64,000 bases of DNA from Streptomyces sp. Isolate_45 (GCF_024721315.2 NZ_JANFAK020000005.1:1-64000); one strand, 5' to 3'; positions 1 through 8,385 are shown, numbered from the stretch's first letter. Numbers and translations are program-made. Notes: generated by a model from the sequence alone, not told the origin.

Positions 1-71
<71 letters not shown>

Positions 72-99
72 ATGACGTGCAGTCGAAGCGGGTGTTCGG

Positions 100-261
100 C
101 TACCAGCGGTACCAGCGGCCGCTACCGCCCTTCGGACGGGCGACGAAACCGACCAGCCACAACACCAGAACAGCGATCGCGACCCACCAAAGGATCTTCA
201 CCGCGAAACCGGCACCGAACAGAATCAGAGCGAGCAGAAGAACAAGAAGCAGGGGAACCAT
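100..261 (-). CDS. Small hydrophobic membrane protein (53 aa)
   Basis: A 53-residue peptide begins MVPLLLVLLL and is almost entirely hydrophobic up to a short basic tail ending SGRWYRW. It probably spans the membrane twice, or once as a long hairpin. The ATG at 261 was chosen over an upstream in-frame start because a strong GGAGGT ribosome site lies about 8 bases before it. Short hydrophobic proteins of this type are common in Streptomyces and have no established function. It stands alone, with a decayed endonuclease remnant upstream. Confidence 0.7.
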   Translation of the reverse strand: MVPLLLVLLLALILFGAGFAVKILWWVAIAVLVLWLVGFVARPKGGSGRWYRW

Positions 262-559
262 AGTTATCAACCTCCAAGGCATCGTGTGCCCGACCACCTC
301 CCCACCATGCACCCGACATTTATCTGTTTCTTATCCGAACCTGCGGGCACGAGCATCCGCTCCGAAGTCGACCGCCGGGCCCGCTCCTCCCCGGAAACCG
401 ACCGGCAGGACCAGCGCTCGCCGCGTGATCAGGCCGCACATCGTCACCGATCCACCCCCGACCGCAACCCACCCGACCCGGCACCCGGCACGTCGGCCGC
501 CGACCCCCACACGGCGGCAGGGCGGGCACGCGAAAGCGCGGGCCGCCGCCAAAAGGCAG

Positions 560-722
560 CGGCGGGTCGCGGTCCACTCCGCCGCGTACCGGCACAGCGC
601 CTCCGACGACGACGGCAACCACTCCGCCGGATCCTGATCCGACTTCTGCCGATTCGAACGAGCGATCACCGCGACGAGGGACGTCTCCTGACCGAGGTCG
701 TTGGCGTACGCCTCCCGCCGAG
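560..722 (-). pseudogene. HNH endonuclease (DUF1524/GmrSD-like) remnant, copy A
   Basis: The minus strand encodes RREAYAND followed by NRQKSDQDPAEWLP and ALCRYAAEWTAT. These match the C-terminal half of secreted HNH endonuclease family proteins, where the DQDPAEWLP stretch follows the DIDHxVPLAEAWDSG catalytic region. The catalytic part and the natural C-terminus are missing, so only about 55 codons survive. Related remnants lie at 1821-2085 and 7505-8385. A 37-bp sequence at 745-781, just upstream on the same strand, is repeated next to copy B. Confidence 0.65.
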
Positions 723-744
723 CCGCCGTCTACGAACTTGCCCC

Positions 745-781
745 AGCTGGCGGGGAGCGCTATTCGAAGCGTGCGGTATTC
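745..781. repeat. 37-bp direct repeat, copy 1
   Basis: This 37-bp stretch, starting AGCTGGCGGGGAGCGCTATT, recurs at 2104-2140 with one difference. In both places it sits 20-25 bp from the truncated RREAY codons of an HNH endonuclease remnant. On the minus strand it reads NTARFE followed by a stop, so it may be the 3' tail of another lost gene. It marks a shared junction produced by duplication. Confidence 0.7.
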
Positions 782-1218
782 CCCCGATGTCGGTACGCCC
801 CACTAGGCGGCGACGTCGGTGTCCGGGAGGGCCGGGGACCCCGGAACGAGCGTCCGTGAAGTGGGGAGTTTCCAGACCTGGGCCAGGACGTCATTCGTGG
901 TGCTGCCGGTTCGCTCTGGCCGTTGGACGGAGAGGGACCGGAAACGTGGGCGAGCGCCAACGGCTCGGGCCTGATGTGCCGGTTGTGCGCCCCGGCCACC
1001 GGGGTGAACTCCGGGAGCCGATCAGGCGATGCCCGTAATCCGCCATCCGGGGGTGGGGCTCGGCAGTTCCGAATCGTTTCTCCGCCCGCAGGCTCGGCAG
1101 AGCCCTCCGGGCGGAGAGCGCCGGCAGTACCACGGAGCGGGATGACAACGAGCTGACGCCCATGATCATGTAGCGCCGTCCGGACCACGCCGGTCCGGAC
1201 GCAACGCGACAGGATCGG
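782..1218. other. Intergenic, no gene recognised
   Basis: Long open frames exist on both strands here, as expected in such GC-rich DNA. None has a recognisable product, a good ribosome site or third-position bias that sets it apart. The stretch directly before 1219 presumably holds the promoter of the secreted protein gene. Confidence 0.4.
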
Positions 1219-1227
1219 TTGGACCAG

Positions 1228-1710
1228 ATGAAGCGTTTCGTTCCGTCGAAGAAGACCCTCGGGGTCGCCGTGGCGGCCCTCGCGCTCGGCGCCGGCTGCG
1301 CCTTCAGCGCGCCCGTCGCCGCCCAGCAGCCGACCCAGCACACGGCCATTGACCTCTACGCCATGACGATCACGTTCAGCGATCTCACCGGAGCGAACTA
1401 CACGGGCCACGGCGTCGTCCACGACATTCGAGGAGAGAGCCCCGTCGTCGTCGGAGACGCCTACCGCCGCTGCGAGGACACGGCCTTCGTCTCCACCGAG
1501 ACCTGGTGCACGCTCCACATCCGCTTCGGCACCGACAAGGAGGCGAGCACCGTTGACCTGTCGGAGGTCATGAAGACGCCCGAGACCTACCCCTCCGAGG
1601 AGTGGATGGCGACGATCACCGCGGGCTCCTACACCCACGAGGGCCTCACCGGCCAGGTTCCGGCCAAGGCTCTGAGCCGTAACGTCGTCCAGTACGTCGG
1701 CGCGTACTGA
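1228..1710 (+). CDS. Secreted protein of unknown function (160 aa)
   Basis: The N-terminus MKRFVPSKK, a hydrophobic core of alanines and leucines, and a likely cleavage after FSAPVAA or PVAAQ form a Sec signal peptide. The mature part of about 130 residues is rich in beta-strand-forming residues and has two cysteines (YRRCEDTAF and TWCTLHI) that could form a disulphide. No family was recognised; a small beta-barrel is possible. The ATG at 1228 was preferred to a TTG at 1219, though AGGA lies nearer the TTG. A hairpin terminator follows 32 bp after the stop. Confidence 0.7.
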   Translation: MKRFVPSKKTLGVAVAALALGAGCAFSAPVAAQQPTQHTAIDLYAMTITFSDLTGANYTGHGVVHDIRGESPVVVGDAYRRCEDTAFVSTETWCTLHIRFGTDKEASTVDLSEVMKTPETYPSEEWMATITAGSYTHEGLTGQVPAKALSRNVVQYVGAY

Positions 1711-1742
1711 TCGTCACCCAACCACGATCACCCACCCTCATA

Positions 1743-1774
1743 GTGGGGGACGCGCAGACGCCCGTGTCCCCCAC
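1743..1774 (+). terminator. Hairpin terminator after secreted protein gene
   Basis: GTGGGGGACGCG pairs with CGTGTCCCCCAC (12-bp arms, one G-T wobble) around an 8-base loop. It begins 32 bp after the stop of the secreted protein gene. No U-tract follows, which is usual for Streptomyces terminators. Confidence 0.6.
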
Positions 1775-1820
1775 CCCGGGGGCCTGTCCCACTCGACCGG
1801 CAACGATCCGCTCAACGCTT

Positions 1821-2085
1821 CTACACGGCGGCCTCGTAGACGACGGTGGTGGTGGAGCAGTCCTCGGCGAGTCCGAGGAGAGCCTGCCGCTCGGACTCGC
1901 CGACGGCCATGTCCCAGCGCAACTTCGTGCCGACCAGGTCGCGGCGTACGTGCAGTGGTAGGAGCCGTCCGAGGGCAGCCACTCGGCAGGGTCCTTGTCG
2001 CTCTTGGAGCGGTTGGTGGCGGCGGAGACCGCGATCAGAGTGTCCGGGCTGCTCTGGTCGTTCGCGTACGCCTCCCGCCGCGCCG
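1821..2085 (-). pseudogene. HNH endonuclease remnant, copy B
   Basis: Read from the minus strand with one frameshift near 1945, this encodes REAYAND, NRSKSDKDPAEWLPSD, GSYHCTYAATW and then TKLRWDMAVGESERQALLGL, ending TVVYEAAV-stop. It is the C-terminal third of an HNH endonuclease family protein; the catalytic HNH region is missing. The truncation point is the same as in copy A, and both are followed by the 37-bp repeat. Nearly the same C-terminus recurs as a fragment at 7505-7589. Confidence 0.65.
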
Positions 2086-2103
2086 TACGCCACGGGGTGG
2101 GTT

Positions 2104-2140
2104 AGCTGGCGGGGAGCGCTATTCGAAGCGCGCGGTATTC
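2104..2140. repeat. 37-bp direct repeat, copy 2
   Basis: Matches 745-781 at 36 of 37 positions and lies next to HNH remnant B. On its right it joins directly a fragment related to the I36 inhibitor gene at 2545. Confidence 0.7.
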
Positions 2141-2450
2141 GCCAGACATCTTTTATGTCCAAGGCGGCCACGGGCACAACGCCCGCGTGGAGCTCCCCTG
2201 CAGCACCTACGCTCTGCACCGAGATCCGCGCTGGTTCCCCGACCCTGAGCGGTTCTAACTCGACCGCTGGCCGCCCGACCGCGCACGCTCCGCGCCAAGG
2301 GCCCCTGGCCTTCACCGAGATCGTCCTCGCCCTCGCGGTCATCTGCCGCCGCTGGAGCCCTCTGCCGGTTCCGGGTATCCGGGTGAGCGAGGTCGCCCGG
2401 GGAGATGCCACGCCAGCCGGCTCTCCATGGCCGTGGAACCCCGGAGCATC
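2141..2450 (+). pseudogene. Chimeric remnant: I36-gene fragment joined to cytochrome P450 C-terminus
   Basis: The first roughly 35 bases (2148-2182) nearly repeat the sequence at 2648-2682 inside the I36 inhibitor gene, encoding FYVQGGHGH. This runs straight into codons for ALHRDPRWFPDPERF, the conserved region of cytochrome P450s before the heme-binding loop. A stop follows, then LDRWPPDR and, in another frame, TEIVLALAVICRRW and a P450-like tail. The heme-binding Cys loop is absent. It is a decayed mosaic, not a working gene. Confidence 0.6.
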
Positions 2451-2544
2451 CGGACCGGCAGCCCGGCCGCCCAACAGGTGTGACCTTCGGGATCCGGTGG
2501 CGTTGATCATGCGATTGGATCCCACCCCTATCGGAGGTACCGGA

Positions 2545-3042
2545 ATGCGCATCCATCGCGCACGCGGGCTCACTCTGGCCGCCGGCTCGTTCGTCGCCTT
2601 GGCTCTGTCCCTGCCCGGCGGAACCGCCGCGGGGCAGGGACAGCCCGACACCTTCTATGTCCAGGGCGGCCACGGGCACGAGGCCTGCCCCGACGGCTAC
2701 CTGTGCGTCTACGACGACGTCCAGTGGAATACCACAGGAGGGCTCCCCGGCAAGGAGCCCGTGACTCCCAGCGGCGGATCCATGTGGGCCACCAAGGTCA
2801 GCGACCCTCACCTCAACCACATGAGCGACCGCGCTTCCTCCCTCGTCAACAACACCGGCCGCCGGGTCACGATCTACCAGGACCGCAGGTACAGCGGCCA
2901 CAGCTTCACCACCACGGCCCGCCGACGCACCCTGTACACCACCCTCCGCCAGGCCCCGTACGGCAAGGGCGACCAGATTCCCTACGGGCCGGAGGCCGGC
3001 TTCAACTGGAACGACCAGATCACCTCCGTGAAGATCAACTGA
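2545..3042 (+). CDS. Secreted peptidase inhibitor family I36-like protein
   Basis: A 165-residue protein starts MRIHRARG with a signal peptide whose core is LTLAAGSFVALALSLPGG and a likely cleavage near TAAGQ. The mature part begins with CPDGYLCVYDD and continues with SSLVNNTGRRVTIYQD and YSGHSF, the crystallin-like pattern of the I36 (Streptomyces metalloproteinase inhibitor) family. Such proteins act outside the cell against proteases or as stable beta-gamma crystallin-like domains. The ATG at 2545 has a CGGAGG site 7 bases upstream. A fragment of this gene is duplicated at 2148-2182. Confidence 0.75.
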   Translation: MRIHRARGLTLAAGSFVALALSLPGGTAAGQGQPDTFYVQGGHGHEACPDGYLCVYDDVQWNTTGGLPGKEPVTPSGGSMWATKVSDPHLNHMSDRASSLVNNTGRRVTIYQDRRYSGHSFTTTARRRTLYTTLRQAPYGKGDQIPYGPEAGFNWNDQITSVKIN

Positions 3043-3106
3043 TCCTCACGAGCCGCCAACGGACGTGGCGGGTGAGGCCGGCAAGCCTTCGGGCGGTCGC
3101 GGTGGT

Positions 3107-3646
3107 TCAGGCGGGGACGGCGAAGGCCTGCTGGGGTTGGCCGGTGGTGTGGTAGGCGGTGACGGCGGTGAGGATCTCGTCCTCGGTGATCAGTCCTGTG
3201 GTGTCGGTGTGGTGCTCGGCGGCGACACGGCGGGCCTGCTCCGGTTCCGCGCCGAGCGTGACCAACATCAGGTCGACCGCGTTGACGGTGACTCGGCGGT
3301 CGCCGTCGTGGTCGGCGGCCGTGAACACCGCCCGGTGCCAGGGCAGGGCGATCCGGGTGAACGCTTCCGGGTCCTGGTGCAGGCCGGCCAGGGCGGCGCC
3401 GACGAACTCCCCGCGGGTGATGCGGCCGTCGAGGTCCCTGTCGGCGAGGCCGGCCATGCCCTCCCAGTACCGGTCGGCCGCCTCCCGCAGAGCGACCTGG
3501 CCCGCGCCGTCGGCGACGTCGAAGGCGAGAGCGACCCGCTCGGCCATGAGCTGGAAGTCCCGGCGGGTGACGTGTCCGTCACCGTCCTGGTCGAAGGTGT
3601 GGAAGCGGGCCGCCATCTTGGCGGCGTAGTCGTCGAGCTCACTCAC
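3107..3646 (-). CDS. EF-hand calcium-binding protein (calerythrin-like)
   Basis: This 179-residue protein has four EF-hand positions. Loop 1 (D19-D30, DQDGDGHVTRRD) has Asp rather than Glu at position 12. Loop 2 (D69-E80, DRDLDGRITRGE) is canonical. Loop 3 (D112-A123) lacks the final acidic residue, and loop 4 (H146-E157) starts with His. Two calcium sites are therefore likely. The fold matches bacterial calerythrins, cytosolic calcium sensors or buffers. The GTG at 3646 is preceded by GAGG. It is divergent from the 2OG oxygenase gene. A 5'-truncated relative lies at 12343-12732. Confidence 0.85.
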   Translation of the reverse strand: MSELDDYAAKMAARFHTFDQDGDGHVTRRDFQLMAERVALAFDVADGAGQVALREAADRYWEGMAGLADRDLDGRITRGEFVGAALAGLHQDPEAFTRIALPWHRAVFTAADHDGDRRVTVNAVDLMLVTLGAEPEQARRVAAEHHTDTTGLITEDEILTAVTAYHTTGQPQQAFAVPA

Positions 3647-3835
3647 GGGGAAACCTCGCAGGTCGTCACAGCGGGAAGAACGCCGAGACTAGGTGGGCCA
3701 CGAAGGCCTCGACACCGCCGCACATGTGCGCCCGTGCGCCGCCGCCGCGCCCCGCCGGGCTCCCGAACGCTGTTCGAGGATGAAGCCTGCCCGCCCGCCT
3801 CATGCGGCCGGATGCTCCGTCGCCTGCCCGAAGGG

Positions 3836-4510
3836 ATGACCGTGATCACCCTGACCGAGACACTCGCCGTCCGCACCGTGCCCGGATTCCTCGACCCGAA
3901 AGAGATCACCGAGCTCACCGCGCTCCTTGACGATCATCTCGCGGCCATCAGCTGGCGTCCCGCCTACGTGGGCGAGGAACTCGACGACCTTCCCGCCCGC
4001 GTGCACGAGTTCCTCGACCGTGCGGTCGCCCGGCACCTGCCGGAGATCCGCAAGGTGTTCCCCTCGGCTGTGGGGGCCTCGCCGTGGCAGTTCATCGAGT
4101 TCGGGCCGGGCGAGGGCGCGGTCCGCCACCTCGACGGCATCGGGCCCGACCCGCTGGCCCACCCGCGGCATGTCGCCCGCATCGGCGTGACCGTCGAAGA
4201 CGCCACCGCCGGAGGCGAGTTCTTCATCGAGACCGGCCCCGGCGAAGCCGTATGGGACACACGGCTCGACGCCGGACCCCACACCGGCTACGCGCCGGGC
4301 ATGCGGTTCACCCGCATCGCACCCCACGACAAGATCTCCCGCGGCGAGCAGGACACGTCCTGGATCCACACCGTCACCGGCAGCCCCACCGTCCTGCCCG
4401 CCGACACCGGCACCGCCACCGTCTACGGCGCCCAACTCATCCACGGCATCAACCCCGTCCACCAGGGGCGCTGCCGCAAATTCATCACCGGACTCACATC
4501 AGGCCGGTGA
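3836..4510 (+). CDS. 2-oxoglutarate/Fe(II)-dependent oxygenase
   Basis: The 224-residue protein has a double-stranded beta-helix pattern. The iron triad is H98-x-D100 (VRHLDG) and H203 (QLIHGINPV), and R212 or R214 in GRCRKFITG is placed to bind 2-oxoglutarate. ARIGVTVEDATAGGEFFIE resembles prolyl-hydroxylase-like members. The substrate cannot be read from the sequence. A tail-to-tail neighbour at 4604-4753 encodes a 49-residue acidic peptide, separated by a terminator hairpin. The ATG at 3836 is preceded by GAAGGG. Confidence 0.75.
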   Translation: MTVITLTETLAVRTVPGFLDPKEITELTALLDDHLAAISWRPAYVGEELDDLPARVHEFLDRAVARHLPEIRKVFPSAVGASPWQFIEFGPGEGAVRHLDGIGPDPLAHPRHVARIGVTVEDATAGGEFFIETGPGEAVWDTRLDAGPHTGYAPGMRFTRIAPHDKISRGEQDTSWIHTVTGSPTVLPADTGTATVYGAQLIHGINPVHQGRCRKFITGLTSGR

Positions 4511-4555
4511 CCGATTACCGCTCGCCCTGGCGGAACGGCGACCGCGGCCGGCGGG

Positions 4556-4575
4556 CCTGTCCTCGGGTGGACAGG
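4556..4575. terminator. Bidirectional hairpin between convergent genes
   Basis: CCTGTCC and GGACAGG form a 7-bp stem around TCGGGT, between the stops of the oxygenase gene (4510) and the 49-residue ORF (4604). Its position suits termination in both directions. Confidence 0.5.
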
Positions 4576-4603
4576 ACAGGGCCGGGAGACCTGTCGGTGG
4601 GGG

Positions 4604-4753
4604 TCAGGACTGGCCTTGCTGCATCATGTTGCGCGCCTGCGCCTGTCCTTCGGCAGGTGCCCCTTCCTCCGTGGCGTCGTGGGCGTCCTCGTCACCGGCG
4701 ACGGCGGTGATGACGAGTTCGGGCTCGTCGGCGTAGAGGTCCTTCTCGGTCAT
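4604..4753 (-). CDS. Acidic 49-residue peptide of unknown function
   Basis: The peptide runs MTEKDLYADEPELVITAVAG, then an acidic middle (DEDAHDATEE), ending ARNMMQQGQS. It is shorter than most gene finders report. It is supported by an excellent GAGGAGG site 7 bases before the ATG at 4753. It has no signal peptide or membrane segment. It could be a small regulator, or a precursor peptide with an acidic leader and a short Met/Gln core next to a modifying-type oxygenase. The second idea rests only on size, composition and neighbourhood. Confidence 0.6.
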   Translation of the reverse strand: MTEKDLYADEPELVITAVAGDEDAHDATEEGAPAEGQAQARNMMQQGQS

Positions 4754-5221
4754 GGCGAATCCTCCTCATGCGGCGGCAGGGCGCCGGCCGCCCGCCGATG
4801 ATGTCACTACGCAAGGTGGCGAGCCGACAGCGGAGGGTCGCCGCCGACGGTGTCCATGCCCCCTAAGCCCGATCTTCGACGAGAAGCCGACGGATGTTGG
4901 GGAGCGCGGCTCGGGGACAGCCGTCGGTGCCCGCTCTCCGCCGAAGCGCCCTCAAGGGGTCGGTGGGTTCTCCGCAGGCGGGACTGGGTTCACGCCGGAT
5001 ACGGTCGGTGCCACGTCCACGGTGGCGCCCGAACGCGGTCGGGCGTGCAAAGGAGCACTCGCCCACGGCCGGAGCCCGCGTTACCGGCCCTGGGTCGCCG
5101 GCCGACCGACGCCCCCGGCGCCGGGCCCTCGCAACGACGGTTCGGCTGGGGGCCCGCCGGATTCGCAAGCCCCCGCGGTCGTGTCCCGGGCCCGGGGCGG
5201 AGGCGCGGCGGCCCTGCCGAG
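4754..5221. other. Intergenic, no gene recognised
   Basis: No reading frame here has a recognisable product or a good start. The stretch separates two minus-strand small genes. Confidence 0.4.
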
Positions 5222-5428
5222 CTACTTGCCGACGGCGTAGACGATGTCCTGTTCCAGGTACTTGTCCTGGACGGTCTCGGCGTAGGTGGCGAGGTTGGTG
5301 GAGAGCACCGCCCTGGCCCGTGCCTGGACAGGAGCGGGTGCGTCCGTCAGCTGCCCGAGCGCGGTGGCCAGGTCGCGGGACAGGACGGTGATCGTCTCGA
5401 TCAGGGCATCGTGGTCCGGAGTTCTCAT
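5222..5428 (-). CDS. Small helical protein of unknown function (68 aa)
   Basis: The sequence begins MRTPDHDALIETITVLSRDL and ends DKYLEQDIVYAVGK. It is soluble, alpha-helical in character and free of cysteine. A GAAGGAA site lies 5 bases before the ATG at 5428. The family was not recognised. It lies 51 bp downstream of the secreted protein gene at 5480 on the same strand, so the two may be co-transcribed. Confidence 0.6.
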   Translation of the reverse strand: MRTPDHDALIETITVLSRDLATALGQLTDAPAPVQARARAVLSTNLATYAETVQDKYLEQDIVYAVGK

Positions 5429-5479
5429 GAGGTTCCTTCACTGCGTGGGCAGGGATCTCGCACCGCGTGGATGCCGGGT

Positions 5480-5761
5480 TCAGGCCTGGTCCGCCGTCAC
5501 ATCCAGCTGGGCCGTCCTGCTGTCTTCGTTGGCGGTGAAGTCGACCTCGATGGGAATGACGTCGCCGGGCCGGGGCACGCCCAAGGTGCCGGTGCCCGCC
5601 GACAGCCGTCCACTGTCAAGGTTCTCCTGCTCGACGTCCGCCGTGAGGGTGGCGACACGGTCCCTGAGGGCGGCTTCGTCGACGGCGTCGGCGTGCGCCA
5701 AGCCGGCGGAGAGCAGGACGGTGCCCACGACGAGTGCCGCCTGTGCGGTTTTCTTGATCAT
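5480..5761 (-). CDS. Small secreted protein (93 aa)
   Basis: A signal peptide (MIKKTAQAALVVGTVLLSAG, cleavage likely after AHA before DAVDEA) precedes about 68 residues. The mature part has a short helical stretch followed by a beta-rich part with PGDVIPIEVDF. The family was not recognised. No clear ribosome site precedes the ATG at 5761, which lowers certainty about the start. Confidence 0.6.
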   Translation of the reverse strand: MIKKTAQAALVVGTVLLSAGLAHADAVDEAALRDRVATLTADVEQENLDSGRLSAGTGTLGVPRPGDVIPIEVDFTANEDSRTAQLDVTADQA

Positions 5762-5958
5762 GTAAAGATCAACGACAACAGGCTCCGCCGGTCACCGTGC
5801 CGGACGCGGTCCGGTCGGTCCGTCAGGCCATCCGGGATCAGCGGCGTCGCGGTCGTGGGCCGACGGCCGCCCGCCAGAGTCGGTGCTCGAAGGGCGGATC
5901 CGGCATCGCCGGTGTGCCCGATGTGCTCCACGACGAGCGTTCCGTCGTATGCGGTGCT

Positions 5959-6147
5959 TCAGTCGAAGTTGTAGGTGATGCCGGTCGCCTCGCCGTTGAC
6001 GACGTTGAACGTGACCCTCTGGCTCTCCATGAGCGCGGTGCCCCGCTCAACCTGACTGGGGACGAAGTTGTAGATCTTGCCGTCGTCACCGGTGATGGTG
6101 CCGAAGCCCTTGTCCGAGTTGTACAACGAGATGTTCCCTGCCGGCAT
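5959..6147 (-). CDS. Divergent cold-shock domain-like protein
   Basis: The 62-residue protein has YNSDKGFGTITGDDG and KIYNFVPSQVE. These are recognisable versions of the RNP1 (KGFGFI) and RNP2 (DIFVH) motifs of cold-shock proteins, followed by QRVTFNVVNGEATGI as in the last strands of the fold. Key aromatic and His residues are changed (FVP for FVH), so nucleic-acid binding may be altered. GGAGGAAC lies just before the ATG at 6147. It is a single gene with its own upstream region. Confidence 0.75.
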   Translation of the reverse strand: MPAGNISLYNSDKGFGTITGDDGKIYNFVPSQVERGTALMESQRVTFNVVNGEATGITYNFD

Positions 6148-6483
6148 CGTTCCTCCGCTGCCACGTGAATCGGTCCGCCGCGCGGTCCGACGCGACGGGC
6201 GGCGACCGAAACGGTCGCCTCAGCGGATCGTTCCAGGCCCGCCGGCAGCCCGCCAGGCTCAGCGGGGCGGCCCACCCCAAGGGGTGAATTCCCATACCGG
6301 ACCAGCAGAGATGCCGCTGCCACCGGGCGAACCGGAGCAGCACACCCCGTACAAGGATCAGCAGCCGGCGGTGAGAGAAGCCGGGGTGTGAAACCCGATC
6401 GGACTCTTCGCGAACGCCGGAAACGAGCCTGCCGCATGGGGCATGATCGTCATTCCCGATCATGTCCTGGAAGGGTTCCTGCG
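6148..6483. other. Divergent promoter region between csp-like gene and secreted protein gene
   Basis: A 336-bp gap separates two divergent genes. No ORF with support was found. It must hold both promoters, but no confident -35/-10 pair was seen. Confidence 0.4.
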
Positions 6484-7266
6484 TTGATATCGAAGAGTCC
6501 GGCGGTGCGCAGAGGCGCTCTGGTCGCGGGTGCGGCGGCCTGTGGCGCGGTGGTACTGGCCGGGTCGCTCACCGGCGTGGCACACGCCGCGGAGCCTGCC
6601 GGGACCGGGGTGAGGATCGTCTCCGCGCAGAGCTCCGGGGGCACCCTCGCCTGGTCGGGGAGCTACTCGTGCGCGGGCGGTGTCGCGAACACGGTGACGG
6701 TCCACGCCAGTGACGAACTCGGCCACAGCGCAACGGGCCTGGCCGTCATCACCTGCCTGGGCAAGGTCACCGGTGCATCCGTCAGCGGCACCGTCAGCAC
6801 CGGACTGCTGGGGCTCGGCGGCTCCTGGGGCAACGAGATCACCCTGACGACCACGATGCGCGGCCTGCTCGGCGTCACACTGGCCTCCGACCAGGTCGCC
6901 CTGGCCGGCAACCGCCTGAACAAGGCGTCCCTGGAGGGCGTCACCCCCACCCCGAGCGGCCTGACCGTCTCCGGCGGCTTCGACTGCGAGACCCCGGTCG
7001 GCACGGTGACGCTCCGCCTTACGGCGGCCGACCGCATCACCGGCCTCCCGCTCGGCACCACCGCCCAGACCCTCTCCTGCCAGGGCAACACGGGCACCCC
7101 CGGCTCCGGCACCTGGAGCGCCGCCCTTCCCTCGGCATCGGGCGGCGCATCCGGCGGTACTGCAGGCAGTGACGAGAACCTGAGTTTCAGCATGGAAGGC
7201 AGCGTCGCCGTCACCATTGACGGGCAGAACGTGGCGCGCAAGTTCAGCTTCAACGGCCAGATCTGA
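6484..7266 (+). CDS. Secreted beta-rich protein of unknown function (260 aa)
   Basis: The TTG at 6484 is chosen because GGAAGGG lies 9 bases upstream and translation from it gives a clean signal peptide (MISKSPAVRRGALVAGAAAC, cleavage after VAHA before AEPAG). The mature part of about 225 residues contains two similar halves, each with a paired-Cys beta-sandwich pattern (SYSCAGGVANTV...VITCLG and GFDCETPVGTV...TLSCQG). It ends with a Gly/Ser linker and FSFNGQI. The family was not recognised; an extracellular Ig-like or beta-sandwich role is plausible. Confidence 0.7.
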   Translation: MISKSPAVRRGALVAGAAACGAVVLAGSLTGVAHAAEPAGTGVRIVSAQSSGGTLAWSGSYSCAGGVANTVTVHASDELGHSATGLAVITCLGKVTGASVSGTVSTGLLGLGGSWGNEITLTTTMRGLLGVTLASDQVALAGNRLNKASLEGVTPTPSGLTVSGGFDCETPVGTVTLRLTAADRITGLPLGTTAQTLSCQGNTGTPGSGTWSAALPSASGGASGGTAGSDENLSFSMEGSVAVTIDGQNVARKFSFNGQI

Positions 7267-7504
7267 CACGGCGCCGCGCGGTGCTGAGCCGACGGGGTGG
7301 CCGCCAGTGCGGACGACTGACTGCGGACTGGGTGTTCGGCTGACATCCGTCATCCACGCCACCGCAACTGGCAAGGGCGCCGCATCGTTGGTTCGCTGAC
7401 GCGCACGGATTCTGAACGACCCCCACGGGGATCCGTGTACGTCGGTGGGCCCCGGTGCGCCGTTCAGCACCGGGGCCACAGCACGAGCGGAAACTGCCCC
7501 GGCT

Positions 7505-7589
7505 CCGGGGGCTGCCTCGTAGACGACGGTGGGTGGTGGGACAGTCCTCGACGAGTCCGAGGAGAGTCTGCCGATCAACCTCGTCGACG
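7505..7589 (-). pseudogene. HNH endonuclease C-terminal fragment, copy C1
   Basis: The minus strand reads DEVDRQTLLGLVEDCPTT and then, after a one-base shift, the equivalent of TVVYEAA. This is nearly the C-terminus of copy B (SERQALLGLAEDC, then TTTVVYEAAV). It directly abuts the C-terminus of the larger copy C2, so two C-termini lie in tandem. Confidence 0.6.
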
Positions 7590-8385
7590 CTACGGGGCGG
7601 GGGTGTAGGTGACGGTGTTGCCGCCGCAGCCGGCCGCGATGTCATACAGGCGGTCCTGCTCACTCTCGTCGACGGCGAGCTCCCAGCGGAGCTTGGTCGC
7701 GGTCCACTCCGACGCGTACCGGCACAGCGCCTCCGACGCCGGCGGCAGCCACTCGAACGGGTCCTGGTCGGACTTCTGCCGGTTCCGACCGCGCCGTGAC
7801 CGCGACGAGGCTGCTGGCCTGCTGTTGGTCGTGCGCGTACGCCTCACGCCGCGCCGGCGTCCAGGCGGAAGCGCCCGAGTCCCAGGCCTCGGCCAGGGGC
7901 ACCATGTGGTCGATGTCCAGCGCGCCCGCCGAGGTCACGGTCTGCTCGTCGTAGTACGACCACCAACTGCCCCCGCTCAGCGTGCGCCGCGGCCCCACCA
8001 CCGGCGGCTCGACGGCCTCGGCGATCAGAACCTCCCGACGGGTGTCACAGCCGTCGGTGCGGTTCTCGCCCGCGTTCCAGTGCCTGAACGCGTCGCGGTC
8101 GTAGCCGTCCCGGGACTCGTCCGCGATCCGCAGCGCGGAAACCACGACACCGATCGGCGAACGGGTCCTCGGTCTCGTCCATGACGTCCTCGGACGCGGC
8201 CGCCAAGGCGTCGGCGAAGCGCCTGGTGGACGGCCGCCTCCTTCAGGGCCTGGACGACGCTCTCGCGGTCGGCGGTGCTCCGCGTGATGGCGTCGGCGAG
8301 CATTCCCAGCGCGGCGGCCGCCGCCGGGGCCAGGTACGCGAGCTCGCTGTCGACGGCACCCGCCTCTCAGGTCCGCGACCTCTTC
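7590..8385 (-). pseudogene. HNH endonuclease family gene, frameshifted (copy C2)
   Basis: The minus strand encodes DIDHMVPLAEAWDSGA, the HNH/DUF1524 catalytic segment, then REAYAHDQQQASSLVAVTAR and, after a frameshift near 7795, NRQKSDQDPFEWLPP through TVTYTPAP-stop. A second frameshift near 8140-8200 separates GYDRDAFRHW from an upstream helical segment (LADAITRSTADRESVVQALK). That helical part may belong to a different protein fused by deletion. All catalytic residues remain, so sequencing error cannot be fully excluded, but sibling fragments at three other sites favour real decay. Confidence 0.65.

Noticed and set aside
760..1638. Large minus-strand open frame (292 codons)
   Set aside because: It is antisense to a gene with a clean signal peptide, has no domain and no ribosome site. 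Such frames are common in GC-rich DNA.
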